Program-made: the position numbers and the translations under genes
The notes under the pieces: model-generated
Database searches by the model: none
The model's input: the letters and a program-made list of their open reading frames with translations, nothing else
What the model was told of the DNA's origin: nothing
In this document: positions 1-5,911 of the stretch, piece after piece
Numbering within the stretch: the stretch's first letter is position 1
Layout of the letters: the number at the start of each line of letters is the position of its first letter
NCBI GenBank assembly: GCA_034440595.1
Contig: JAWXCH010000231.1
Coordinates: 1 to 9,220, forward strand
Length of the DNA: 9,220 bases
Direction of reading: 5' to 3'
From: JAWXCH01 sp034440595
GTDB taxonomy: Bacteria; Planctomycetota; Planctomycetia; Pirellulales; JALHPA01

Positions 1-111
1 GAATGGTTCACCTACTTCACTTTCGCTGCCATCGGCGTTCTCCGAATGCGCGGAAATGACAAATCTACCTATCCGGGCAATGGGTCAATCGATTGCCTCC
101 AATCCGCGTGA
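1..111 (+). CDS. Possible C-terminal end of an upstream membrane protein (partial)
   Basis: Frame 1 is open from the window edge to a TGA at 109-111 and encodes 36 residues. The first part reads EWFTYFTFAAIGVLRMRGND, an aromatic, hydrophobic helix followed by an Arg-rich cytoplasmic-looking turn, and a little later there is a TYPG motif. This pattern (helix ending in VLRxR, then a YPG-like turn) recalls the last part of APC-family amino acid permeases, but 36 residues cannot settle it and the end could be frameshifted. Frame 2 is also open, to about 183, so even the choice of frame is uncertain. Nothing more can be said without the sequence to the left. Confidence 0.25.
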   Translation, partial: EWFTYFTFAAIGVLRMRGNDKSTYPGNGSIDCLQSA

Positions 112-200
112 AAAAGCAGTTCTCCGGGTAGGCATTTGTGGTTATTGGTTTTTACGTTGTGGAAGACTACAATCGACGCTTTGATTTGGAAGCAAAGGTT

Positions 201-245
201 GAGAGTCGTCAGGGGGCTTCCTGCAGGGCCAATCCCCTGACTCTC
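201..245. repeat. Stem-loop in the leader region of the adaptor gene
   Basis: The left arm 201-215 (GAGAGT, a 3-nt bulge, then CAGGGG) pairs with the right arm 234-245 (CCCCTGACTCTC). This gives about 12 base pairs around an 18-nt loop that itself contains CCTGCAGG. No clean T run follows: the nearest is the short TTTT about 20 bases downstream, at 263-266. It could be a weak terminator for the upstream gene, or a structured leader of the adaptor mRNA. The pairing is seen directly; the role is inferred. Confidence 0.45.
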
Positions 246-352
246 TGAGCCGCAGTCCAATCTTTTCTATACCGGTCCATTCGGCTCATTGGCAAAGAGA
301 TTCCACCCTGTCTATTGATCGTCGAGGGGGATGTGGCTTTTTTGCAAGTCCA

Positions 353-1603
353 TTGCTGCTACTGGCCGGCTTGCAACTTTTCTGTTGCGGGTGCTCCACA
401 CCTCCACCGGATACGACCAGCGTCGTGCGTCCGGTGAAAACAATGGTCGTTGCGTCGGGAGAGGGAGAGCGGATGCGCGTCTTCTCCGGCAGAGTGGATG
501 CTTCCCGCCGCGTGGAACTGGCGTTTCAGGTGGGTGGATTGCTAGAAAAGCTACCCGTCACGGAAGGGCAAAAGGTCAAAAAAGGGGATCTCATCGGGCA
601 GCTTCGACAGGCTGAATTCGACGCGCGCCTGAAGACTTTGCAAGGTCAGCTTGAACAAGGGCGAGCACAACTGTCGGCGCTGCGACAAGGGGTTCGCCCA
701 GAGATCCGACGGCAGCGCGAAGCGGATGTTCGTGCGGCAGAGGCGCGACTGTCGAACGCTCGAGCGGATTTGGATCGAAGCACGCGACTGTTGCCAACGC
801 GAGCGATTTCACAACAGGCGTTTGATGCCTCCGAAACGGCCTATCGCGTGGCGGTTGAGAATTTGGAGGCAGCCCGTCAAGTACTGGCCGAAGGGAGCAT
901 AGCACGGGAAGAGGATATTTTAGCGCAGGAAGCAAATGTCCGCGCAATGGAAGGGCGCGTAGTCGAGGCGAATATCCAACTGAAAGACTCGACATTGTTG
1001 GCCCCCTATGACGGAGTCATAGCGAAACGTTTCGTCGAGCAGGGACAGACGATCCAGGCGAAGACGCCGATCGTTCGTTTTCAGGATGTTGACGAAGTCG
1101 AGATTGTGGTGGATGTGCCCGAGTCGGTTATAACTGCGGACATTCGTACCGCCGATATCATCCAGATGCTGGCTGAGTTTCCGGGTGGAGCAGGCCGGGA
1201 GTTCCCGGTCACCATCCGTGAGGTCGCTCAGGTGGCCGACCCGGTGACGCAAACATTCCAAGTTCGCACCGCTATGCAAGCGCCCGATGGCCTGCAAGTG
1301 CTGCCGGGCATGACCGCCAGTGTGCGAGTGACCTATCGACGTGCGGGCATACTAGGAAATTCGATCTTCGTGCCGGTTTCTGCGATTCAGCAGGCTAGTT
1401 CCGGTGAGCAGATTGCCTGGGTGATTGGACCCGACCAAACCGTAACGCGTCGCACGGTCAAGCTGGGGGAGGCCAGCGGCGGGCAGGTGGCGATAGTCGA
1501 AGGACTCAACCCAGGGGATCGCGTCGCGGTCGCCGGTTTGACGTTTCTCCGTGACGGAATGAAAGTACGCGACCTGGGTGATGCATTGGGAGGTGGCGCT
1601 TGA
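353..1603 (+). CDS. Efflux pump periplasmic adaptor lipoprotein (HlyD/AcrA family)
   Basis: This is the membrane-fusion subunit of a tripartite efflux pump, bridging an inner-membrane transporter and the outer membrane. The N-terminus is a hydrophobic stretch ending at a CCGC-S lipobox-like site (Cys14, counting from the TTG), so a lipid-anchored protein is likely. A split biotinyl-lipoyl domain follows (about 52-84, with VGGLLEKLPVTEGQKVKKGD, and about 214-245, with APYDGVIAKRFVEQGQ). The two halves flank a long Gln/Glu/Ala/Arg-rich coiled coil (about 85-212). A beta-barrel (about 247-330) and a membrane-proximal domain ending LRDGMKV complete the RND-type adaptor plan. At 416 residues the length is normal. 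The start is doubtful: the only standard in-frame candidate is TTG at 353, which has no good RBS and no positive charge in the signal. The frame stays open upstream to 203, and CTG 308 or ATT 314 would add Arg-Arg before the hydrophobic core. The gene is coupled to the next by TGATG. Confidence 0.9.
   Translation: MLLLAGLQLFCCGCSTPPPDTTSVVRPVKTMVVASGEGERMRVFSGRVDASRRVELAFQVGGLLEKLPVTEGQKVKKGDLIGQLRQAEFDARLKTLQGQLEQGRAQLSALRQGVRPEIRRQREADVRAAEARLSNARADLDRSTRLLPTRAISQQAFDASETAYRVAVENLEAARQVLAEGSIAREEDILAQEANVRAMEGRVVEANIQLKDSTLLAPYDGVIAKRFVEQGQTIQAKTPIVRFQDVDEVEIVVDVPESVITADIRTADIIQMLAEFPGGAGREFPVTIREVAQVADPVTQTFQVRTAMQAPDGLQVLPGMTASVRVTYRRAGILGNSIFVPVSAIQQASSGEQIAWVIGPDQTVTRRTVKLGEASGGQVAIVEGLNPGDRVAVAGLTFLRDGMKVRDLGDALGGGA
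1588..1595 (+). promoter_or_regulatory. Ribosome binding site of the truncated MFS gene
   Basis: GGGAGGTG lies inside the end of the adaptor gene, with its GGAGG core 9 bases before the ATG at 1603. It decides in favour of ATG 1603 over the overlapping TTG at 1600. The adaptor stop and this ATG share one base (TGATG), which implies translational coupling. Confidence 0.8.
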
Positions 1604-2223
1604 TGAATCCAGGCGTACTCTCGGTCAAATATAGTCGCGTGGTCTTTATGGCGATGGCGCTGATGTTGATGTCGTTCAACGTCGCGGCCCTGCCGGTGTC
1701 AATGAGTGGCATGGTCGTTGACCTCGACACTCCGCCCACGACCGTCGGGACCGCTATTGTCCTCTACTCGCTCGGCGTCTCGGGATTCATCTTGCTTGGC
1801 TCCAAAATGGGGCAGCGTTTTGGATCAAAAACCTTCTTTCAGATCTCGGTTGGAACGTCGCTCATGGGGGCGCTGCTCGTCGGCGTACTCGGTTCGTTAT
1901 TTCTTCGCGAACTAGTTGATAACCCAACGATACCCGTGGAGTTCAAGCAAACCGAACTCACCGAACACTTTGACCTGGACAACATTAACTTCATCAACAA
2001 TGACCGATTGAAGGAGCGGCTGGCAGAAACGACAGCCACGCCAGAAAAAATCGAAGAAGCAGTGCGTATGAATACCGAGACTCGACTTCAGTCGCTGAAG
2101 ATTGGATTTCTGGTCCTGTCCGGATTGTTGCTGCTGGCGATTCTTCCTTGCGGTTGGCTACCTGATTACCAACCTGGAGAGGTGCCGAAAAATCTCGGCG
2201 ATGGTCGTCCACAGAAAGACTGA
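1603..2223 (+). pseudogene. Internally deleted MFS exporter (DHA2/EmrB type), frame intact
   Basis: The product has 206 residues, whereas DHA2 exporters have about 450-550. Residues 12-34 and 46-69 read as MFS helices 1 and 2, followed by the loop 2-3 motif A (GSKMGQRFGSK, 66-76). Residues from about 84 onward instead resemble the C-terminal end of this family: a last-but-one helix (GTSLMGALLVGVLG, 84-97), a periplasmic segment with DNPTIP and LDNINFINNDRL, an acidic/Thr-rich part, then a final helix (168-184) and a PDYQPGEVP tail. The central helices, about 300 residues, are absent without a frameshift, with the joint near residues 80-84 (nucleotides about 1840-1855). Helix assignments come from my memory of the family. 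The RBS and coupling to the adaptor are intact, so the gene is probably still translated, but a four-helix remnant is unlikely to transport by itself. A rearranged accessory protein is the alternative; an assembly artefact is also possible. Confidence 0.75.
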
Positions 2224-2238
2224 TTTGGAATTACACCT

Positions 2239-2251
2239 GATCGTAACGATC
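2239..2251. repeat. Short perfect inverted repeat between the MFS remnant and hdeD-like gene
   Basis: GATCGT-A-ACGATC is a perfect 6-bp inverted repeat with one central base, 16 bases after the MFS stop. There is no T run after it, so it is not an obvious terminator. Its symmetry suits a dimeric regulator, but a 13-base palindrome can arise by chance. The rest of the 170-base gap (2224-2393) shows no clear promoter. Confidence 0.3.
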
Positions 2252-2393
2252 GTAGCGATTTAGCAATCAGTAAGTAAGGTTCCGTCGGCAAACAAATCAC
2301 TTCGTGTGTCTCCGCATTGTGCTACGTTATTGAGGGCACATCCCCTTGCACCAATTGTCCAGTTGTCACTCCAACTCCATATAGAGTACTACC

Positions 2394-2993
2394 ATGATCA
2401 CACCATCACCATCGTCCACAATCCTTGCCGGAAAGCCTGAGCTACAACGAATCCGCGATCATTGGCCGTGGTTCTTGGCGCTGGGAATTGCGATGACTGT
2501 CGCCGGCGTATTTGCAATCAGCTATTCTTGCATAGCGACTGTTACCGCCGCAGGGGTACTCATCTTTGGCTTCATCTTGTTCTTTGCGGGCATTAGCGAA
2601 ATTGTGCATTCGTTCTGGATTGGTCGCTGGAGTGGTTTGTTGTTTCACCTGTTGATTGGATTGCTCTACTTGTTTGCTGGCCTGATGATCATCGACGCGC
2701 CAGAACGAGCTGCAATACAGCTCACCCTACTGATCGCCGTATTCCTAATGTTCTCCGGTATCTTTCGCGTGGTCTTTGCAGTCGGCGAGCGATTCACCGG
2801 TTGGGGCTGGGTCATGCTCAACGGCATGGTGACGTTTTTCCTCGGCATGCTGATTTACAAGGGCTGGCCAGAATCCAGTCTCTGGGTCATCGGAATGTTC
2901 ATCGGTATCGATCTGATCTTCAACGGTTGGACCTGGATTGCCCTTTCGCTTGGCATGCGAAGCTTGCCCAAGGGCGAACCGGTCGCTGCCTAG
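2394..2993 (+). CDS. HdeD-family (DUF308) six-helix membrane protein
   Basis: The 199-residue product is almost entirely membrane-embedded, with about six helices near residues 24-44, 50-72, 79-99, 105-129, 136-157 and 162-186. These are arranged as three hairpin-like repeats of the DUF308 fold. Family hallmarks visible are a helix start like WPWFLALGIAMTVAGVF, a FAGISEIVHSF segment, the GLLYLFAGLMII helix and the late IGIDLIFNGWTWI helix. The length matches HdeD-type proteins (about 180-200). In E. coli HdeD is an inner-membrane protein linked to acid resistance at high cell density; the molecular function of the family is unknown and it should not be assumed here. The ATG at 2394 has only a weak upstream GAG. 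The gene stands 170 bases after the truncated exporter and is closed by a strong terminator, so it may be its own unit or the last gene of the efflux unit. Confidence 0.88.
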   Translation: MITPSPSSTILAGKPELQRIRDHWPWFLALGIAMTVAGVFAISYSCIATVTAAGVLIFGFILFFAGISEIVHSFWIGRWSGLLFHLLIGLLYLFAGLMIIDAPERAAIQLTLLIAVFLMFSGIFRVVFAVGERFTGWGWVMLNGMVTFFLGMLIYKGWPESSLWVIGMFIGIDLIFNGWTWIALSLGMRSLPKGEPVAA

Positions 2994-3055
2994 TCCCCGG
3001 CGAGCGGCAAAACCAATTGGTCCGCCGCAAATTCAATCAACGTAATTAAACGCAC

Positions 3056-3107
3056 AAACCCCGTAGAGGCGAATTCTTAAACAAGAATCGCCACTGCGGG
3101 GTTTTTT
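3056..3107 (+). terminator. Strong intrinsic terminator after the hdeD-like gene
   Basis: The left arm starts AAACCCCGTAGAGGCGA (3056-3072) and runs to about 3078. It pairs with the right arm 3083-3104, which ends in CGCCACTGCGGGGTTT. The stem has about 20 base pairs, one G-T pair, one A-A mismatch and a one-base bulge, around an AAAC loop. A run of six T (3102-3107) follows. On the other strand the stem is followed by only three T, so it works mainly for + strand transcription. It separates the efflux/HdeD region from the following cluster. Confidence 0.88.
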
Positions 3108-3398
3108 GTTTGGCATAGTTGGCTGGGATCGGCATCGGTCGGAGTGAGATCGAGCGAGACACCGACAATATGCTGATTGTGAGCTACTGGCAGAGAGTTC
3201 GCGTCGCGCTGCATCAATGACGACGCCATCGAATCGCTGCGTAAGTTCCTCGCAGCCAAAGGCTTTGTCAGCACGAAAGCCAAACGAAAACCCTCCGAAA
3301 TGACCGCAATCCGAGATCATCGAGCACCTCGGAATCGTCGCTGTTATTCCAGACGCCCGAAAAGTATGATGTTCTAGTCGACCCAAATGCCAGCACCC

Positions 3399-3405
3399 GA
3401 GGAGG
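3399..3405 (+). promoter_or_regulatory. Ribosome binding site of the ACS-type MFS gene
   Basis: GAGGAGG ends 4 bases before the ATG at 3410. It is among the best Shine-Dalgarno sequences in the window and fixes the start, although the frame remains open a little upstream. Confidence 0.8.
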
Positions 3406-3409
3406 CGCA

Positions 3410-4753
3410 ATGAAACCTACACGCGTCCGTTATGGCGTGATGGCGTTTCTTTGCACGCTGTCGTTCCTGACCTATTATGACCGCGTCTGCATAATGCGAG
3501 CGCAGGACGACATCAAAAGAGACTTACAGCTTAGCGATGACCAGTTAGGCTACGTGTTTAGCGCTTTTTTTCTGGCCTATGCCCTGTTCGAGATCCCCAG
3601 CGGTTGGTTTGGCGACCGCTTTGGAGCGCGCGGCACACTGACGAGGATCGTCTCTGCCTGGTCGCTGTTTACGATGATGACCGGTGCCGCCACGGGATTT
3701 GGCGTGTTGTTTGCCTCGCGATTCTTATTCGGCGCGGGCGAAGCGGGTGCCTATCCCAACATGGCTCGCGTGCAAGGTCGCTGGCTGCCGCCCGCCGCGC
3801 GCGCGCAGGCTGGCGGGTTGCTGTGGCTGATGGCACGCTGGGGAGGCGCCTTCGCGCCGTTGATATTTGGGGGGATGTTGTCGCTGTTCGACTCGACCTG
3901 GTTTCGCAGCTCGCTGACCGGCATGCCGGCGATCGCTTTGCTGCCATCCTGGCGATTGGGCTTCTTCGCTGCCGGATTGATGGGCGTTGTCTGGTGCGTA
4001 CTTTTCTACGTTTGGTTTCGCGACGACCCGGCCGAGAAAGCCACCGTCAACGCCGCCGAACTGCAGTTGATCCGCGCGGGTGCGCCCTCCCAAGAGAATC
4101 TCGCGCATGGTGCCCCGGGCGTCTGGGGACCGCTGCTCCGTAGTCGCAGCTTGTGGGCTTTGGCAATTTACTATATCTGCGGCACCATCGGCTGGTCATT
4201 TTTTGTGACGTGGTTGCCGCGCTATCTCAAGGACAAGCATCAACTTCAATTCCAAGATTCGGAGCTTATTAGTGGACTGCCGCTGTTTTGCGGCGGAATT
4301 GCCTGCCTGGTCGGCGGCATGGTCTCCGATCGCTTGTTCAAAACGACTGGACGCAAGTACTTGAGCCGGGCACTGTGCCCAATTTGCGGCACCTTCACCG
4401 CCGCGATGGCGATGCTGCTCGTCCCATTTGCAGAAAGCGTTACTCAAGCAGTCATTCTCATGTGCGTTGCTGCGGCCGCCTTCGATTTCGGCCAGGCCGC
4501 CAATTGGGCCACTATGGTCGACGTCGGCGGCAAGCACGCCGGTGTTTCGACGGGCTTCATCAACATGGTCGGCAACTTGGGAGGATTTATCGCGGCACCG
4601 CTCGGGGTCATGATCTTCAGCAACCTGAGTTGGTCTGCGTTGTTTATTTTCTACGCGGCGATGTACGTGATTGCCGGATCGATGTGGCTGTTTATCGACC
4701 CCACGAAGCGATTTCACGAACTTGTTACACCTACTCCCGTCATCACCAGTTAG
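3410..4753 (+). CDS. MFS transporter, anion:cation symporter (ACS) type
   Basis: A complete 447-residue, roughly 12-helix MFS protein, probably an inner-membrane proton- or sodium-coupled importer of an organic anion. ACS hallmarks are visible. Helix 1 contains TYYDRVCIM (21-29) and is followed by DDIKRDLQLSDDQLGYVFSA (33-52). Helix 2 with LAYALFEIPSGWFGDRFGARG (55-75) carries motif A, and helix 4 contains SRFLFGAGEAGAYPN (103-117), then RWLP. The central cytoplasmic loop spans about 202-245, and the C-terminal half has a second motif-A-like GGMVSDRLFKTTGRK (302-316). A large loop with several aromatic and charged residues (158-182) sits between helices 5 and 6. ACS members carry glucarate, galactonate, phthalate, pantothenate, phosphate or dipeptide-like anions, so the substrate cannot be read from sequence. 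The peptidase and PLP enzyme that follow suggest a small peptide or hydroxy-amino-acid derivative; this is inference from context. Confidence 0.92.
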   Translation: MKPTRVRYGVMAFLCTLSFLTYYDRVCIMRAQDDIKRDLQLSDDQLGYVFSAFFLAYALFEIPSGWFGDRFGARGTLTRIVSAWSLFTMMTGAATGFGVLFASRFLFGAGEAGAYPNMARVQGRWLPPAARAQAGGLLWLMARWGGAFAPLIFGGMLSLFDSTWFRSSLTGMPAIALLPSWRLGFFAAGLMGVVWCVLFYVWFRDDPAEKATVNAAELQLIRAGAPSQENLAHGAPGVWGPLLRSRSLWALAIYYICGTIGWSFFVTWLPRYLKDKHQLQFQDSELISGLPLFCGGIACLVGGMVSDRLFKTTGRKYLSRALCPICGTFTAAMAMLLVPFAESVTQAVILMCVAAAAFDFGQAANWATMVDVGGKHAGVSTGFINMVGNLGGFIAAPLGVMIFSNLSWSALFIFYAAMYVIAGSMWLFIDPTKRFHELVTPTPVITS

Positions 4754-4801
4754 AATTCGGTGCTTACACGAATAACGCTTCCTTTACTTGAAAAACAAAC
4801 T

Positions 4802-4806
4802 GGGGA
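4802..4806 (+). promoter_or_regulatory. Ribosome binding site deciding the dipeptidase start
   Basis: GGGGA ends 5 bases before ATG 4812. An in-frame TTG at 4788 would add eight residues but has no comparable upstream site and would place this motif inside the gene. ATG 4812 also puts the HxD metal motif at the usual distance from the N-terminus. Confidence 0.6.
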
Positions 4807-4811
4807 TAACG

Positions 4812-5900
4812 ATGCGATTGATTTTGGATTCCCATCTGGACCTCGCTTGGAACGCGCTCAGCTACAACCGCGACCAAACCGAAACGGTCAATCAAATCAA
4901 TGCGCGTGAAGCGGGGATGGTTGACCATGGAGCACGGAATCATGCCACGACTAGTTTGCCCGAATTGCGAAAAGCTGGCGTCGCAGTCTGCTTGGGCACA
5001 ATCCTAGTGCGTGCCAAGCGGCACATTCAACCGGCCAGCGGCCATCTGCGTACTAATCTAGATCACGGCACACAGAGTATCGCCTATGCCGTCGGCCAAG
5101 GACAACTCGCCTACTATCGGCTACTTGAGCAGATGGGCGAAATGAAGATGATCGGCAATGTGCGCGAGTTAGACGAACACTGGCGATGTTGGGAAGCAGG
5201 CCCGCACGAAAAGCTACCGATCGGAAACATTCTCGCGATGGAGGGTGCTGATCCGATCGTCGACCCCAGCCAGGTAGAAGCCTGGTTCCGCGACGGATTG
5301 CGCAGCGTGATGCTTTCTCATTACGGGAAGAGCCATTATTCGGTCGGCACAGGAGACAACGGTCCGCTGACACCGCGCGGCGTAGAGATGCTTAAAGAAT
5401 TTGAACGTATCGGCATGATCCTCGACGTTACCCATCTCTCCGACCAAAGCTTCTTCGAAGCCCTGAATCGTTTCAGTGGACCAGTGATGGCCAGCCACAA
5501 CAATTGTCGAACGCTCGTGCCTGGGGATCGACAATTCTCCGATGAGCAAATTGAGCTGCTCCTGCAGCGCGACGCCGTGATTGGGGTGGTCTGCGACGCC
5601 TGGATGTTGCGTCCCGGCTGGACAATTGGAATCTCACAGCCAGATGGACTCACCATGGCGGCTATCGTTGATCACATCGACCACATTTGCCAACTGGCTG
5701 GTAATGCGCAACACGTTGCCATCGGCAGCGACCTGGACGGTGGCTTTGGCACCGAGCAGACTCCCAGCGATCTCAAAACCATCGCCGATCTGCAAAAGCT
5801 GGACACACGGCTGGCTCTGCGCGGCTACAGTAACGAGGACATCGACGGCATTTTCCATGGCAATTGGCTCCGTTTCTTCCGTCGTTCGCTACCACAATAA
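4812..5900 (+). CDS. Membrane dipeptidase-like metallopeptidase (M19 family)
   Basis: A 362-residue TIM-barrel binuclear metallopeptidase of the renal dipeptidase family, which hydrolyses dipeptides and, unusually, accepts D-residues at the C-terminal position. The expected zinc ligands are all visible: H8 and D10 in DSHLD, the bridging E144 in AMEGAD, H208 in LDVTHLSD and H229 in ASHNN. The substrate-binding equivalents of the human enzyme also appear present: H170 in LSHYGKSHY, R240 in PGDRQFSDE, and the aspartates of IGSDLDGG (305-311). The C-terminus has the GNWLRFFRR form of the family GNxxR motif. It should therefore be catalytically competent. There is no signal peptide or lipobox, so it is predicted cytoplasmic and would act on imported substrate, despite the family name. 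It starts 58 bases after the MFS stop and ends 11 bases before the PLP enzyme, consistent with one operon. Related M19 subfamilies differ in substrate, so specificity is open. Confidence 0.92.
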   Translation: MRLILDSHLDLAWNALSYNRDQTETVNQINAREAGMVDHGARNHATTSLPELRKAGVAVCLGTILVRAKRHIQPASGHLRTNLDHGTQSIAYAVGQGQLAYYRLLEQMGEMKMIGNVRELDEHWRCWEAGPHEKLPIGNILAMEGADPIVDPSQVEAWFRDGLRSVMLSHYGKSHYSVGTGDNGPLTPRGVEMLKEFERIGMILDVTHLSDQSFFEALNRFSGPVMASHNNCRTLVPGDRQFSDEQIELLLQRDAVIGVVCDAWMLRPGWTIGISQPDGLTMAAIVDHIDHICQLAGNAQHVAIGSDLDGGFGTEQTPSDLKTIADLQKLDTRLALRGYSNEDIDGIFHGNWLRFFRRSLPQ

Positions 5901-5903
5901 GGA
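5899..5903 (+). promoter_or_regulatory. Ribosome binding site overlapping the dipeptidase stop
   Basis: AAGGA overlaps the TAA stop of the dipeptidase and lies 8 bases before ATG 5912. A second AGGGA at 5905-5909 is too close to that ATG for normal use. This placement supports ATG 5912 over the earlier in-frame ATG at 5864, and suggests coupled translation. Confidence 0.6.
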
Positions 5904-5911
5904 CAGGGACG

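Larger units (their letters stand above)
2994..3409. other. Gap with terminator and coding-like relics in shifted frames
   Basis: After the hdeD-like gene and its terminator, 3120-3405 holds no intact gene. Short stretches read like protein in different + frames: DNMLIVSYWQRVRVALHQ (about 3161-3220), DDAIESLRKFLAAKGF (from 3219), EIIEHLGIVAVIPDARKV (about 3312-3365), and KYDVLVDPN just upstream of and in frame with the MFS start at 3410. This is the appearance of an old gene broken by several small frameshifts, but the fragments are short and I cannot name the parent. The EIIEHLGIVAVI piece faintly recalls the N-terminal strand of KDPG-aldolase-type enzymes. The remaining sequence must contain the promoter of the MFS-peptidase cluster, but no convincing -35/-10 pair was found. 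Confidence 0.3.

Noticed and set aside
331..615. ORF starting at ATG 331 in the frame next to the adaptor
   Set aside because: After the first residues it turns into Arg/Gly-rich sequence. The neighbouring frame carries the clear adaptor domains, so this frame matters only as a clue to the adaptor start.
2355..2385. Promoter-like TTGTCC and TATAGA pair before the hdeD-like gene
   Set aside because: The spacing of about 19 bases is long, each box matches consensus only partly, and transcription would begin at the ATG itself. The support is too weak.
3033..3410. Minus-strand ORFs across the terminator and relic region (for example 3077-3283 and 3033-3410)
   Set aside because: They read through the intrinsic terminator, lack ribosome binding sites and show no recognisable motifs. 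They are most likely chance frames in G+C-rich DNA.
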